In this document: positions 1 through 7,800 of the stretch, piece by piece
Position numbering within the stretch: position 1 is the first letter of the stretch
Layout: each line of letters opens with the position of its first letter
Assembly: GCF_947495315.1 (NCBI RefSeq)
Contig: NZ_CANLYD010000007.1
Span: 62,001-126,000, forward strand
Source: an uncultured Aquimarina sp.
Lineage (GTDB): Bacteria; Bacteroidota; Bacteroidia; Flavobacteriales; Flavobacteriaceae
DNA: 64,000 nt
Direction of reading: 5' to 3'
Made by a program: the position numbers and the translations under genes
The notes under the pieces: model-generated
Database searches by the model: none
Seen by the model: the letters and a program-made list of their open reading frames with translations, nothing else
Told to the model about the DNA's origin: nothing

Positions 1-1
1 C

Positions 2-139
2 ACCAATACTAAACTAAAGAATAGAATAAGTACATTAAATAAGTTAAAAAATTGGTTAGCCTATCACATTGTTAGAACGGCACTACACATTTTAACTTTT
101 CTACCACATATAAAATTACTTGAAAAGCAACATTTTTAA
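2..139 (+). CDS. possible 3' end of a gene entering from the left
   Basis: The frame starting at base 2 is open from the window edge to a TAA at 137-139, giving 45 codons rich in Leu, Lys and His. An open frame of this length in AT-rich DNA suggests the C-terminus of a gene that begins outside the window. No family is recognisable. It could also be chance. Confidence 0.3.
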   Translation, partial: TNTKLKNRISTLNKLKNWLAYHIVRTALHILTFLPHIKLLEKQHF

Positions 140-197
140 AAAATGAGAGCCCAGTTTTTAGTCAAAAGCTTATGTTAACTTTAAAGAATTAGTTTCT

Positions 198-707
198 ATG
201 AATCCTCAAAAATCTATTAAAATGATAAAAATATTAACTACAGGTGGCACAATTGAAGGTATAGATTCTGTAGATGAAGACGGAATCAAAACATCGAACC
301 TAACTATCGAAGATTTATTAAGCAATGCCAGTGTTGATTTTGATTATTCGATTGAGAGTATCTTCAGAAAGGACAGCAGAGCTATTGATGAAAATGACAG
401 GGCACTTTTAGCAAGAAAAATAAAAGAAACTAAAACGACTAAAATATTGATAACGCATGGCACTTTCACTATGGAAGATACCGCAAAATACATAGGAAAA
501 CTCAATCTTGGTAAGACCATTGTCCTAGTTGGGTCTTTTATTCTAGGGACATCAAAAAATACCGATGCCCCATTTAATCTAGGTTTTGCAATAAGCTCAT
601 TACAATTTCTAAAACCAGACGTTTATATAGCTATGAACGGACAGGTTTTTCAATGGGAAAATGTTACTAAAAATTTAGAAACCAACAAATTTGAGCATAA
701 TGCATAA
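198..707 (+). CDS. truncated asparaginase-like protein
   Basis: The protein matches the N-terminal domain of type I/II L-asparaginases. It has the first active-site loop TTGGTIEG near residue 15 and a second motif THGTFTMEDTA near residue 86. Full asparaginases are about 330 aa and have a second domain; this one stops at 169 aa. In active enzymes the second motif is usually HGTDTMEETA, and the conserved Asp is Phe here, so asparagine hydrolysis is doubtful. The ATG at 222 (MIKILTTGG) is an equally good start. It lies 8 bp upstream of a membrane LuxR regulator and may be co-transcribed with it. A nucleotide- or ligand-binding role is possible but unproven. Confidence 0.7.
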   Translation: MNPQKSIKMIKILTTGGTIEGIDSVDEDGIKTSNLTIEDLLSNASVDFDYSIESIFRKDSRAIDENDRALLARKIKETKTTKILITHGTFTMEDTAKYIGKLNLGKTIVLVGSFILGTSKNTDAPFNLGFAISSLQFLKPDVYIAMNGQVFQWENVTKNLETNKFEHNA

Positions 708-715
708 CAATATAA

Positions 716-1636
716 ATGATGTTTGGAACTTCAATACATTGGACTACTTTTTTCTATCTTTTATTAGATACGGTCATTGTATTATTTACACTTTACTATT
801 CAACACGAAAGTATTCCAGTGGTTATAAAAGGTTTTTCTATCTGGGCATCCTGTTTATAACATACAATCTAACAGGTGGGTTCTTACCCATTGAAAATTT
901 CCCAGGACCTCTCATTCTTCAATATATAATAACTTATGGTGTTGCTATAGCGTTATGCGTTTATATCGTTTACTACTTGTACAAGGAATATGATATTGTG
1001 GTTTTAAAATATAATTCTTCTATACGAAATTTAGCAATTTTAGTCTCAGCAAGTTTCATCGTTCTATTCCTAATCCCGTACTTCTTTACAAATTCGTTGA
1101 ACTCTTCAAGATTACTTTTTACCATACCAATCTCGATAATTGCCTTTTTATTTTTAGGGATGTTTTACGAGAGGATTTCTAATCCAAGTAACCCAAATGA
1201 ATATATATTACGTCGTAACAGATTATCAATGGTTAGTGTGGCGAGTATAGCTCTTTTACCTGTACTGACATTTATTGGAGATTACCAATGGTTGACCTTC
1301 ACAGTTATGAATGCATCTTTCTACGCCATTACGATTATTGAGATAGATAGACACCTTTACTTTCTAGAAAATAAGACAAAAATGTACGAGGTATTTGCAA
1401 TGAGCAAAGAACAGGCAATCCACTCCGCCGATACAAAAATAATCTACGAAAACTTGACACGACGAGAAATAGAGGTTACCTTATCAATTCTGGGCAATCT
1501 TAGTTATAAACAAATCGCTAAGGATTTATTCATTGCAGAAAGTACGGTGTCAAAACACGCCTCTAACATCTACAAAAAAACAGGTGCAAAGAATAGAAGG
1601 CAATTTATTTCTCGCTACAGAAAAAAATCGAAATAG
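716..1636 (+). CDS. membrane-anchored LuxR-type transcriptional regulator
   Basis: About the first 210 residues form roughly six or seven hydrophobic segments. The last 60 residues are a LuxR/NarL helix-turn-helix (LTRREIEVTLSILGNLSYKQ followed by IAKDLFIAESTVSKH). The layout suggests an inner-membrane sensor that carries its DNA-binding domain in the cytoplasm. It lies immediately upstream of rteC, where CTnDOT-type elements carry the two-component pair RteA/RteB, so it may be the input that controls element excision or transfer (inference). Palindromes of the ACCGTA/TACGGT type begin 25 bp after its stop codon and could be its operators. Confidence 0.8.
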   Translation: MMFGTSIHWTTFFYLLLDTVIVLFTLYYSTRKYSSGYKRFFYLGILFITYNLTGGFLPIENFPGPLILQYIITYGVAIALCVYIVYYLYKEYDIVVLKYNSSIRNLAILVSASFIVLFLIPYFFTNSLNSSRLLFTIPISIIAFLFLGMFYERISNPSNPNEYILRRNRLSMVSVASIALLPVLTFIGDYQWLTFTVMNASFYAITIIEIDRHLYFLENKTKMYEVFAMSKEQAIHSADTKIIYENLTRREIEVTLSILGNLSYKQIAKDLFIAESTVSKHASNIYKKTGAKNRRQFISRYRKKSK

Positions 1637-1661
1637 CATTATCTCTAATCCCACAACGATT

Positions 1662-1700
1662 ACCGTAGGAAAATACGGTTGATTCCGTAGATATCTACGG
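1662..1700. promoter_or_regulatory. two adjacent palindromes, ACCGTA family
   Basis: ACCGTA at 1662-1667 and TACGGT at 1674-1679 form an inverted repeat with a 6-bp spacer. The perfect 16-bp palindrome CCGTAGATATCTACGG follows at 1685-1700. The same half-site recurs upstream of the excisionase-like gene. They lie between the LuxR gene and rteC and are probably protein-binding sites. Confidence 0.55.
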
Positions 1701-1892
1701 TATAAAACTTCCTTATTTCAAAATTATGTTAGTACTTTTCGTTTGTTCTTTCGTGGTTCCTTGTCATAAAAACTTATATTTTTAGAGTATCAGTCCTACG
1801 CATTCGATAACTAAAGAATCCTCACAACTACTAACCCACCCAAACTAAGATTGTCCAAAATTGATAGGACTTAACTGTATTTATGGCTGTAA

Positions 1893-2729
1893 ATGGATTT
1901 AAAAACATTAGGCGAAAACCTTCTCGTAGCATTAGACGAGATAAGGCTCGAAAATCTACCGATTTTGGAACAGTCCTATCGTTCCATCCAGCTAAGTAGA
2001 AATTTGCTTAGTGTTTTCAAAAGAGAAATTTTGGTCAATGATTTTGAAAGTGTCGATAAAGAAATAATCTTTTTCAAGAAAATTAAGCAAATACCATTAG
2101 TCAAGCTTATTTACTTCTCTGAGATTCATTCTTTTGAAATTCAATTCCCAAAAGCGGACAGAGCTGCCCAGTTAAAATTTGTAAAAAAGAAGATTAACAA
2201 ATTAAATCGATTTTTCCTTTATAATCTTGACTTCGGTCAATATGTAAAATCTGGGGCAACTCACTTCGATAAAGCTTACTATACCAGAAGCCATCTTGAT
2301 ATTTACCATATTACTACTTCCAAATTTTATTTTCAAGACCCTGATTTTTGTACACCAAGAGATATGCTTTTGGGAAAGTTCAAGGCGTATATTTCTCTTA
2401 TCAACTATATGGACCAAAAGAAACATTCTATTAAAAATAAATTGAACGGTAATAGTGTGAATATAAAACCTACGGAAAAAATTCCTTGGCCATTCACAAA
2501 TACGGATTGGGTAGAACTTCTCTATGCATTATCTGCTAGTGGAATTGCGAAACAAAAAGGTCTTAGTATTATTAGAATATCTAAAATATTGGAAGAGGTA
2601 TTTGACTTTACCCCAAAGGAAATCTACAAAACCTTTCAAGACATCAAAAACCGCAAAAATAGCCGGACATTGTTTCTTGACCAACTGACTGCCTCACTTC
2701 TTTCGGAAATGGACAAAAGTGAGGAATAG
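1893..2729 (+). CDS. rteC: RteC-family regulator of ICE excision
   Basis: The 278-aa length and the arrangement (helical N-terminus, central FYLYNLDF-like segment, C-terminal part beginning WPFTNTDWVELLYAL) match the RteC family. In CTnDOT, RteC activates the excision operon. Here it lies directly upstream of an excisionase-like HTH gene, as that role predicts. No rteA or rteB is seen in the window; a membrane LuxR protein occupies the upstream position. The 312-bp gap downstream carries repeated palindromes that are candidate RteC sites. Confidence 0.8.
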   Translation: MDLKTLGENLLVALDEIRLENLPILEQSYRSIQLSRNLLSVFKREILVNDFESVDKEIIFFKKIKQIPLVKLIYFSEIHSFEIQFPKADRAAQLKFVKKKINKLNRFFLYNLDFGQYVKSGATHFDKAYYTRSHLDIYHITTSKFYFQDPDFCTPRDMLLGKFKAYISLINYMDQKKHSIKNKLNGNSVNIKPTEKIPWPFTNTDWVELLYALSASGIAKQKGLSIIRISKILEEVFDFTPKEIYKTFQDIKNRKNSRTLFLDQLTASLLSEMDKSEE

Positions 2730-2765
2730 TTATTCGTTTGCCCTTCTTTTATTCTTTAAAATAAG

Positions 2766-2917
2766 ACCGTACTACGGTTGACCTACGGTAATCACATTGT
2801 ACACCTGTTTTCCATAAATTTTGATACAATTTAAAGGTCTCTTAATTACGGAAACTCAAGAAAACAGCACTAAAACAAATCAAATTTCAAGATGTTAAAT
2901 TTTGACCGTAGTACGGT
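2766..2917. promoter_or_regulatory. repeated ACCGTA-N-TACGGT operators upstream of excisionase gene
   Basis: Two perfect 6-1-6 palindromes, ACCGTACTACGGT at 2766-2778 and ACCGTAGTACGGT at 2905-2917, flank an extra half-site TACGGT at 2784-2789. Together with 1662-1700 they form a site family found only in this control region as far as I can see. The likely binder is RteC or the LuxR protein. Confidence 0.6.
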
Positions 2918-2980
2918 TGTACTGGGGAATAAAATCCATTAAAGCTATTCAAATTTGTAGAACGAAAGTCAAATCAGGTT

Positions 2981-3021
2981 AAGAGCTATCAAATTAAGAT
3001 ATAGAAACCTTGATAGCTCTT
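2981..3021 (+). promoter_or_regulatory. 12-bp stem-loop in leader of excisionase gene
   Basis: AAGAGCTATCAA (2981-2992) pairs perfectly with TTGATAGCTCTT (3010-3021) across a 17-nt loop and is followed by TTTCTTT. It ends 20 bp before the ATG of the next gene. It could be a terminator or attenuator in the leader transcript, or a DNA-level site. Confidence 0.5.
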
Positions 3022-3041
3022 TTCTTTAAAACCGTTCTATT

Positions 3042-3326
3042 ATGCCGACAAGTATTATTACAACAGACGACCTTCGGGAATTCAAAATGGAATTGCTCGA
3101 TGACATTAAAAAATTATTATCCAAACAAGCTACTGGGAAGCTCAAAAAATATCTAAAATCTTCTGAGGTTATGGATGTGCTTCAGGTAAGTCCAGGCACA
3201 TTACAAAACCTTCGTATCAACGGAACACTACCATATACCAAGGTTGGTGGCATCATCTACTACGACGCTGAAGAAATCCAAAATGTGATGACTGCCAATC
3301 GTGTACAACACGGTCTTAGCTCTTAG
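3042..3326 (+). CDS. excisionase-like helix-turn-helix protein
   Basis: This 94-aa protein has an N-terminal helical segment, then a MerR/HTH_17-type DNA-binding module from about residue 42 (SSEVMDVLQVSPGTLQNLR, then a wing ending YTKVGGIIYYDAEEI). Proteins of this type in Bacteroidetes ICEs act as excisionases (Xis) or recombination directionality factors. It follows rteC and the palindrome cluster and is 3 bp from the next gene, so it probably starts an excision/replication operon. Confidence 0.75.
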   Translation: MPTSIITTDDLREFKMELLDDIKKLLSKQATGKLKKYLKSSEVMDVLQVSPGTLQNLRINGTLPYTKVGGIIYYDAEEIQNVMTANRVQHGLSS

Positions 3327-3329
3327 GGT

Positions 3330-4082
3330 ATGAACTATATAAAGCTACTTAACGCGGCTTTTGAGAAGTTCTATTTTGATGACCGCCTAAATCCCACCCA
3401 TATCAGTTTGTATATGGCACTGTTCCAAGAATGGAACAGTTGCCGTTTTATGGATGAATTCTACGTGAACCGTAGGGAACTAATGCGCTGTGCTAAAATC
3501 GGTTCAAAATCTACTTACCATAGATGCATTGTGGATTTAGATACTTGGCAATATCTGTCCTATTATCCTTCCAACAATCCTTACAAAGGTAGTAAAATCA
3601 AGATGTCCATAATTGGTACAAGTAGCGAACCAGTTATGGGACAGTACCATCCCGAATTAGAACTGCTTGCAGAACAGTACTATCCCAGAGGTGTACCACT
3701 AGAGGGACACCACCATCCCAAAAACGGACAAGTTGTGTACCAAAACCATCCCATAGGTGGACAAGCATTGGTATCTAATACAAACAATACCAAACAAGAA
3801 AACAATATAAAACAGCCAAATGGCAGGCAGGCCGTTATTTTATTTTTTGAAGAAAAAGGTTTTGATGCTGATGAAGCAAAAAAATTCTATGAGCACTATG
3901 CAGATCGAGAATGGAAAACAAGTGATGGAAAGCCAATACGAGATTGGCGCTCATTGGCCACAAATTGGATGGATAGAACTGAGCTTTTCGAAGAAGAAAA
4001 CAGACCAAACAAAAAACAGGCATCCCAAATCAAGGACAACTTGCGGACCACTAAAAACAAAGATTATGGACAACCCCTCTAA
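3330..4082 (+). CDS. replication-type DNA-binding protein of the ICE
   Basis: The N-terminal ~90 residues look like the winged-helix region found in plasmid/ICE replication proteins (LNPTHISLYMALFQEWN, then RRELMRCAKIGSKSTYHR). The middle (about 100-150) is a His/Pro/Gly/Gln-rich linker with loosely repeated QYHP, QYYP, HHHP and QNHP units. The C-terminal ~70 residues resemble a DnaD/DnaT-like helical tail ending in WRSLATNWMDR. It overlaps the downstream DnaC-like ATPase gene by 17 bp, so the pair probably acts as initiator plus helicase loader for element replication (inference). Confidence 0.6.
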   Translation: MNYIKLLNAAFEKFYFDDRLNPTHISLYMALFQEWNSCRFMDEFYVNRRELMRCAKIGSKSTYHRCIVDLDTWQYLSYYPSNNPYKGSKIKMSIIGTSSEPVMGQYHPELELLAEQYYPRGVPLEGHHHPKNGQVVYQNHPIGGQALVSNTNNTKQENNIKQPNGRQAVILFFEEKGFDADEAKKFYEHYADREWKTSDGKPIRDWRSLATNWMDRTELFEEENRPNKKQASQIKDNLRTTKNKDYGQPL

Positions 4083-4728
4083 AATTATTGAAGGTGGCGT
4101 AGAATATTCACTGGGCAAGTTTGATGGAAAAAGCGTGATGTATGACTTTCCAAAAATCCTAATTTATTTGAACGCCAAGGGCAAATTGTTATTTGGTAAA
4201 AATTTTAAGATTTACGATGAAGATAAAAGTATACTATTGAAGCTATGTTCTTACTTCATTAAGGATAAAGAGAATTGTGAAACCTACGGAATTGACATCG
4301 AAAAAGGCATCCTGCTTTCAGGCCCTGTTGGTTGTGGTAAGACCAGCTTGATGAAATTATTACGACATATCGTCCCAATGCAACGACCCTATGAAATGAT
4401 TCCCTGTAGAAACGTGACGTTCAGCTTTAACCATTTGGGCTTTAAAACGGTCGAAGAATATGGCAATACCAAATTCTACTGTTTTGATGATTTAGGTATA
4501 GAGCCTGCCGGTCGGTTTTACGGCAAGGATTTAAATGTAATGGGTGAAGTACTACTCTCTCGCTATGAACTTTATCTAGATACCAAACATAAAATTAAAA
4601 CACACGCCACTACAAACCTAAATGCTGAAGAGCTGGAAGAGCGTTATGGTAATCGTGTTCGTAGCAGAATGCGAGAATTGTTTAATCTCATTGCTTTTGA
4701 AACTAAGGCTAGAGATAAGCGGAAGTGA
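4066..4728 (+). CDS. DnaC-like AAA+ ATPase, helicase-loader type
   Basis: The start chosen is ATG 4066, which overlaps the end of the previous gene; the frame is open further upstream but that part only shadows the neighbour. The 220-aa protein has Walker A GPVGCGKTSL and Walker B FYCFDDLG, followed by a sensor-1-like ATTNLNAEELEERYG and an arginine-finger-like RSRMRELFN. This is the DnaC/IstB class of helicase loaders and transposition helpers. Context beside a replication-type protein favours helicase loading. Confidence 0.75.
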   Translation: MDNPSKIIEGGVEYSLGKFDGKSVMYDFPKILIYLNAKGKLLFGKNFKIYDEDKSILLKLCSYFIKDKENCETYGIDIEKGILLSGPVGCGKTSLMKLLRHIVPMQRPYEMIPCRNVTFSFNHLGFKTVEEYGNTKFYCFDDLGIEPAGRFYGKDLNVMGEVLLSRYELYLDTKHKIKTHATTNLNAEELEERYGNRVRSRMRELFNLIAFETKARDKRK

Positions 4729-4845
4729 ATTTTATGGAAAAACAGGGTCCAGTGCCTCATTAGCCTACTTTAAAAATAACTGAAAACTGTTTTCGTGAGC
4801 ATTCGATTTTGCTATATTAGAGGCTATAACATTTCTTTTAAATCT

Positions 4846-7344
4846 ATGGCAGACCTATTCACCCGACCTTCATCAAAAATTGATAATCAAGAACTCTTTT
4901 TTAAATTGTATAATGCTAAAGATGAAGAAGATTTATTAAACATAATCGGTCTTCATCCTACAATATTTGATGACTCAAACTGGAAACCATTGGGTGGAAA
5001 TTTCAGTAATTATGGTGTGGTAAAAAATCAACAATCAAGTCCTATTGCCGCGTTAATAGAAAAAGTCACTAATGCCATTGATGCTTTACTAACAAAAGAA
5101 TGCATTCTTTCGGGAATTGACCCAAAATCTGACACTGCACCTAAATCTATGGACGAAGCCATTCAAAAGTTTTATCCAGAAAATAATTGGGATTTATCTT
5201 CATTTCGCAAAGAACAAGCCGAGAATATTCAAATTATTGCTGACGGTAAAGGACCAAGGAACCAGAAAAGCCAATATCCAACATCTGTAGTAGTTTATGA
5301 TAACGGCGAAGGGCAGCATCCCCAAAAGTTTGAGGACACCTTTCTCTCGCTACTTCGTGGTAATAAGAACGATATTCATTTTGTACAGGGTAAATACAAT
5401 ATGGGTGGAAGTGGTGCCATTGTATTCTGCGGAAAAAAGCGATACCAACTTATTGCTTCTAAAAGGTACACAAATGATGGTAATTTTGGATTTACCCTGG
5501 TACGTGAGCATCCTAAAAAAGAATCTGACCAAGCAAAAGAAACGTGGTATGAGTACTTATTAATTGATAAAAAAATCCCTTCGTTCTCAGCTTCAAAACT
5601 AGACCTTGGTCTAAACAATCGCCAATTTGAAACAGGCACCATATTAAAACTCTATTCATATCAGTTTCCCAAGGGCTACTCCGGGTTTGCCCAAGACTTG
5701 AACCAAAGTATTAATGAGTTTCTATTTCAACCCGCATTACCAATTTTAACAGTCGATACCGCTGACCGCTATCCAAATAATAAAGTTCTGGAAAATGATT
5801 TATTCGGTTTAAAGAGGCGTTTAGCAGCTGAGGAATCCGAATATTTAGACGAGAGCTTTTCAGAGAATTTCTCGGATGATGTCTTTGGTAAGATGAAAGT
5901 GTCCTGCTATGTGTTCAAAACCAAGGTAAAGGATTATGACCTCAAGAAAACCAAGAAAATCATACAGGACAGGTATTTTAAAAATTCAATGTCCGTTATG
6001 TTTTCACTTAATGGACAAACCCACGGTCATTACACTTCTGAATTTATTACGCGTTCATTAAAGCTAAATTTGTTAAAAAGTCATTTATTGATTCACGTGG
6101 ATTGTACTGATATGAAGTACAATTTTCGAAAAGAATTGTTTATGGCCTCTAGGGACAGGCTCAAGGACGGCGATGAAACTCAATTCCTTAGAAGTTATCT
6201 GGCAAAAAAATTGAGCTCAAAAGATGGAAGGTTGGCAGAAATAGAAAAACGCAGAAAACAAGCTGTAGATATTGATACGTCTTCAAATACAAGCGAATTA
6301 CTCAAAAACTTTACGAAAAATCTACCACTTGATTCTGAGTTGGCAAAATTGTTGAATCAAACATTCAAGCTTGACATAAAAAAGGAAAAGAAAACTGAGG
6401 GAAGGAAGAATCGTACTTCAAATGAAAAAGAACCCACACCTTTTGAGCCTAAGAGGTTTCCATCATTTTTTAGAATCGACGCTAACAGTAGTAATAAAAA
6501 AGAAGTTGCCACAATACCGATAAATGGTGAAAAGTCGATTCGTTTTTCTACAGATGTAACCAATGATTATTTTGATAGAATTGATGAACCTGGGGATTTA
6601 AGGGTTAGTGTACTCAACATAAAACCTAATGATTCTGATGGTGGAAATAAACCTGGTGAACCTAAAGAAATTGATGAAGTTTTTAACGTAGTAAAAAGTA
6701 GTCCAAACAAAGGAAAAATAAAAATTTCCCTTAATCCTAAAGATGAATTGAAGGTGGGCGACAGCATTCAAATAAAAGCAAGCTTGTCATCCCCTAATGG
6801 TGATATCGAGGAATTATTTTGGGTAAAAATTGCTAACAACAATAAGCCAAAAAGTGAGGCACCGAAAAAAGAAAGCGATAATGATTTGTTGGGATTGCCA
6901 AAGCTAGTCTTTATGTACAAGAACACAGAAGGGAATGCTGATACTGACGTCACTTGGGAAGCGGTTGAAGAAGCCACCAGCCTCGATGTGGATTATTCTA
7001 CTGTTATGATTCCGGATGCTGAAGGCGACTTACTCAATCGCATTTTTATCAATATGGACAGTACCGTACTGAAAAATTTTAAATCCAAGGAAAAGAACAT
7101 CAACCAAGAACAATTAGAATTAGCTAACCGCAAATATTACACCTCGGTATATTTTCACACCTTGTTTCTTTATACAATCAGTAAAAACAGAGGGTATGAG
7201 ATTAGGCAAAAAGTAGAGGGCAAAAATGAATTGGAACACGTGGATTTAGGCCAATACCTAAAGGATTTGTTTGACCACTACTACTCAACCTTTATATTAA
7301 ACTTTGGTGGTATGGAAGCTATGATGCAGGGAATTGGCGATTAA
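4846..7344 (+). CDS. GHKL (Hsp90-like) ATPase, first gene of phosphorothioation locus
   Basis: The protein has a Bergerat ATP-binding fold: N-box with E72, N76 and D79 (IEKVTNAIDA), DxGxG as YDNGEGQ at 151-157, and a glycine lid GKYNMGGSG at 182-190. The ~600 residues beyond are unassigned, with a charged segment near 500-530. ATG 4846 (MADLF) is preferred over the in-frame GTG at 4795. It is on the same strand as the ssp-like operon 135 bp downstream, which has its own promoter. A role as effector or sensor of the phosphorothioation system is inference from position. It is not a histidine kinase, MutL or Hsp90 that I recognise. Confidence 0.75.
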   Translation: MADLFTRPSSKIDNQELFFKLYNAKDEEDLLNIIGLHPTIFDDSNWKPLGGNFSNYGVVKNQQSSPIAALIEKVTNAIDALLTKECILSGIDPKSDTAPKSMDEAIQKFYPENNWDLSSFRKEQAENIQIIADGKGPRNQKSQYPTSVVVYDNGEGQHPQKFEDTFLSLLRGNKNDIHFVQGKYNMGGSGAIVFCGKKRYQLIASKRYTNDGNFGFTLVREHPKKESDQAKETWYEYLLIDKKIPSFSASKLDLGLNNRQFETGTILKLYSYQFPKGYSGFAQDLNQSINEFLFQPALPILTVDTADRYPNNKVLENDLFGLKRRLAAEESEYLDESFSENFSDDVFGKMKVSCYVFKTKVKDYDLKKTKKIIQDRYFKNSMSVMFSLNGQTHGHYTSEFITRSLKLNLLKSHLLIHVDCTDMKYNFRKELFMASRDRLKDGDETQFLRSYLAKKLSSKDGRLAEIEKRRKQAVDIDTSSNTSELLKNFTKNLPLDSELAKLLNQTFKLDIKKEKKTEGRKNRTSNEKEPTPFEPKRFPSFFRIDANSSNKKEVATIPINGEKSIRFSTDVTNDYFDRIDEPGDLRVSVLNIKPNDSDGGNKPGEPKEIDEVFNVVKSSPNKGKIKISLNPKDELKVGDSIQIKASLSSPNGDIEELFWVKIANNNKPKSEAPKKESDNDLLGLPKLVFMYKNTEGNADTDVTWEAVEEATSLDVDYSTVMIPDAEGDLLNRIFINMDSTVLKNFKSKEKNINQEQLELANRKYYTSVYFHTLFLYTISKNRGYEIRQKVEGKNELEHVDLGQYLKDLFDHYYSTFILNFGGMEAMMQGIGD

Positions 7345-7410
7345 CACCAAGTGATTTCCTACCCTAATATCATAGCGCAAAAATAAAGTCATTATATCCC
7401 ATCCCAAAAG

Positions 7411-7457
7411 TTGTTAATGACTTAAATAATCCTATTTTTGTAAGGACAAATTTTGTC
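7411..7457 (+). promoter_or_regulatory. Bacteroidetes promoter with overlapping operator palindrome
   Basis: TTG at 7411-7413 and TATTTTTG at 7433-7440 are separated by exactly 19 bp, fitting the Bacteroidetes sigma consensus TTG-N19-TAnnTTTG. A palindrome GACAAATTTTGTC (6-1-6) at 7445-7457 lies at the expected start of transcription, 22 bp before the regulator's ATG. It is a likely autoregulatory operator of the XRE protein. Confidence 0.6.
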
Positions 7458-7479
7458 TCTAAAATAAAATTCAACAACG

Positions 7480-7800
7480 ATGGAAACATTGGGTGAATAT
7501 CTCAGAACACTAAGAGAATTGCAAAATCTGCCTATAAGAAAAGTTGCAGCGGCACTAGATATAGACCAGTCCACACTTGGTAAATATGAGAGAAATGAGA
7601 GGCTTCCAAAAAGAGAACTTCTGTCAGACTTCGCCTCATTCTATAATGTTGCTGTTTCTGAATTGGAAAAAAAATATTTAACCGACAAGGTTGTGTTTAC
7701 CCTTTTAGAGGAAGAAAATCCAGAGCGTATTTTAGTTGAATGTAAAGACAAATTGAACTATTTAAAAAATAAAAACGGCGAATCGAAAATAAATGAATAA
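7480..7800 (+). CDS. XRE-family regulator of the phosphorothioation operon
   Basis: The 106-aa protein has a Cro/C1-type helix-turn-helix at residues ~6-60 (LGEYLRTLRELQNLPIRKVA, then DQSTLGKYERNERLPKRELL) and a short helical tail. It is the first gene of a tightly packed operon and overlaps the DUF4007 gene by 8 bp. The size and position resemble controller proteins of restriction-modification loci. The palindrome just upstream makes autoregulation likely, which would delay restriction after transfer to a new host (inference). Confidence 0.8.
   Translation: METLGEYLRTLRELQNLPIRKVAAALDIDQSTLGKYERNERLPKRELLSDFASFYNVAVSELEKKYLTDKVVFTLLEEENPERILVECKDKLNYLKNKNGESKINE

Noticed and set aside
3820..4065. 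Upstream in-frame extension of the DnaC-like ATPase
   Set aside because: The extension is entirely a frame-shifted reading of the replication-type gene; the ATG at 4066 gives a normal-length ATPase and a typical short overlap.
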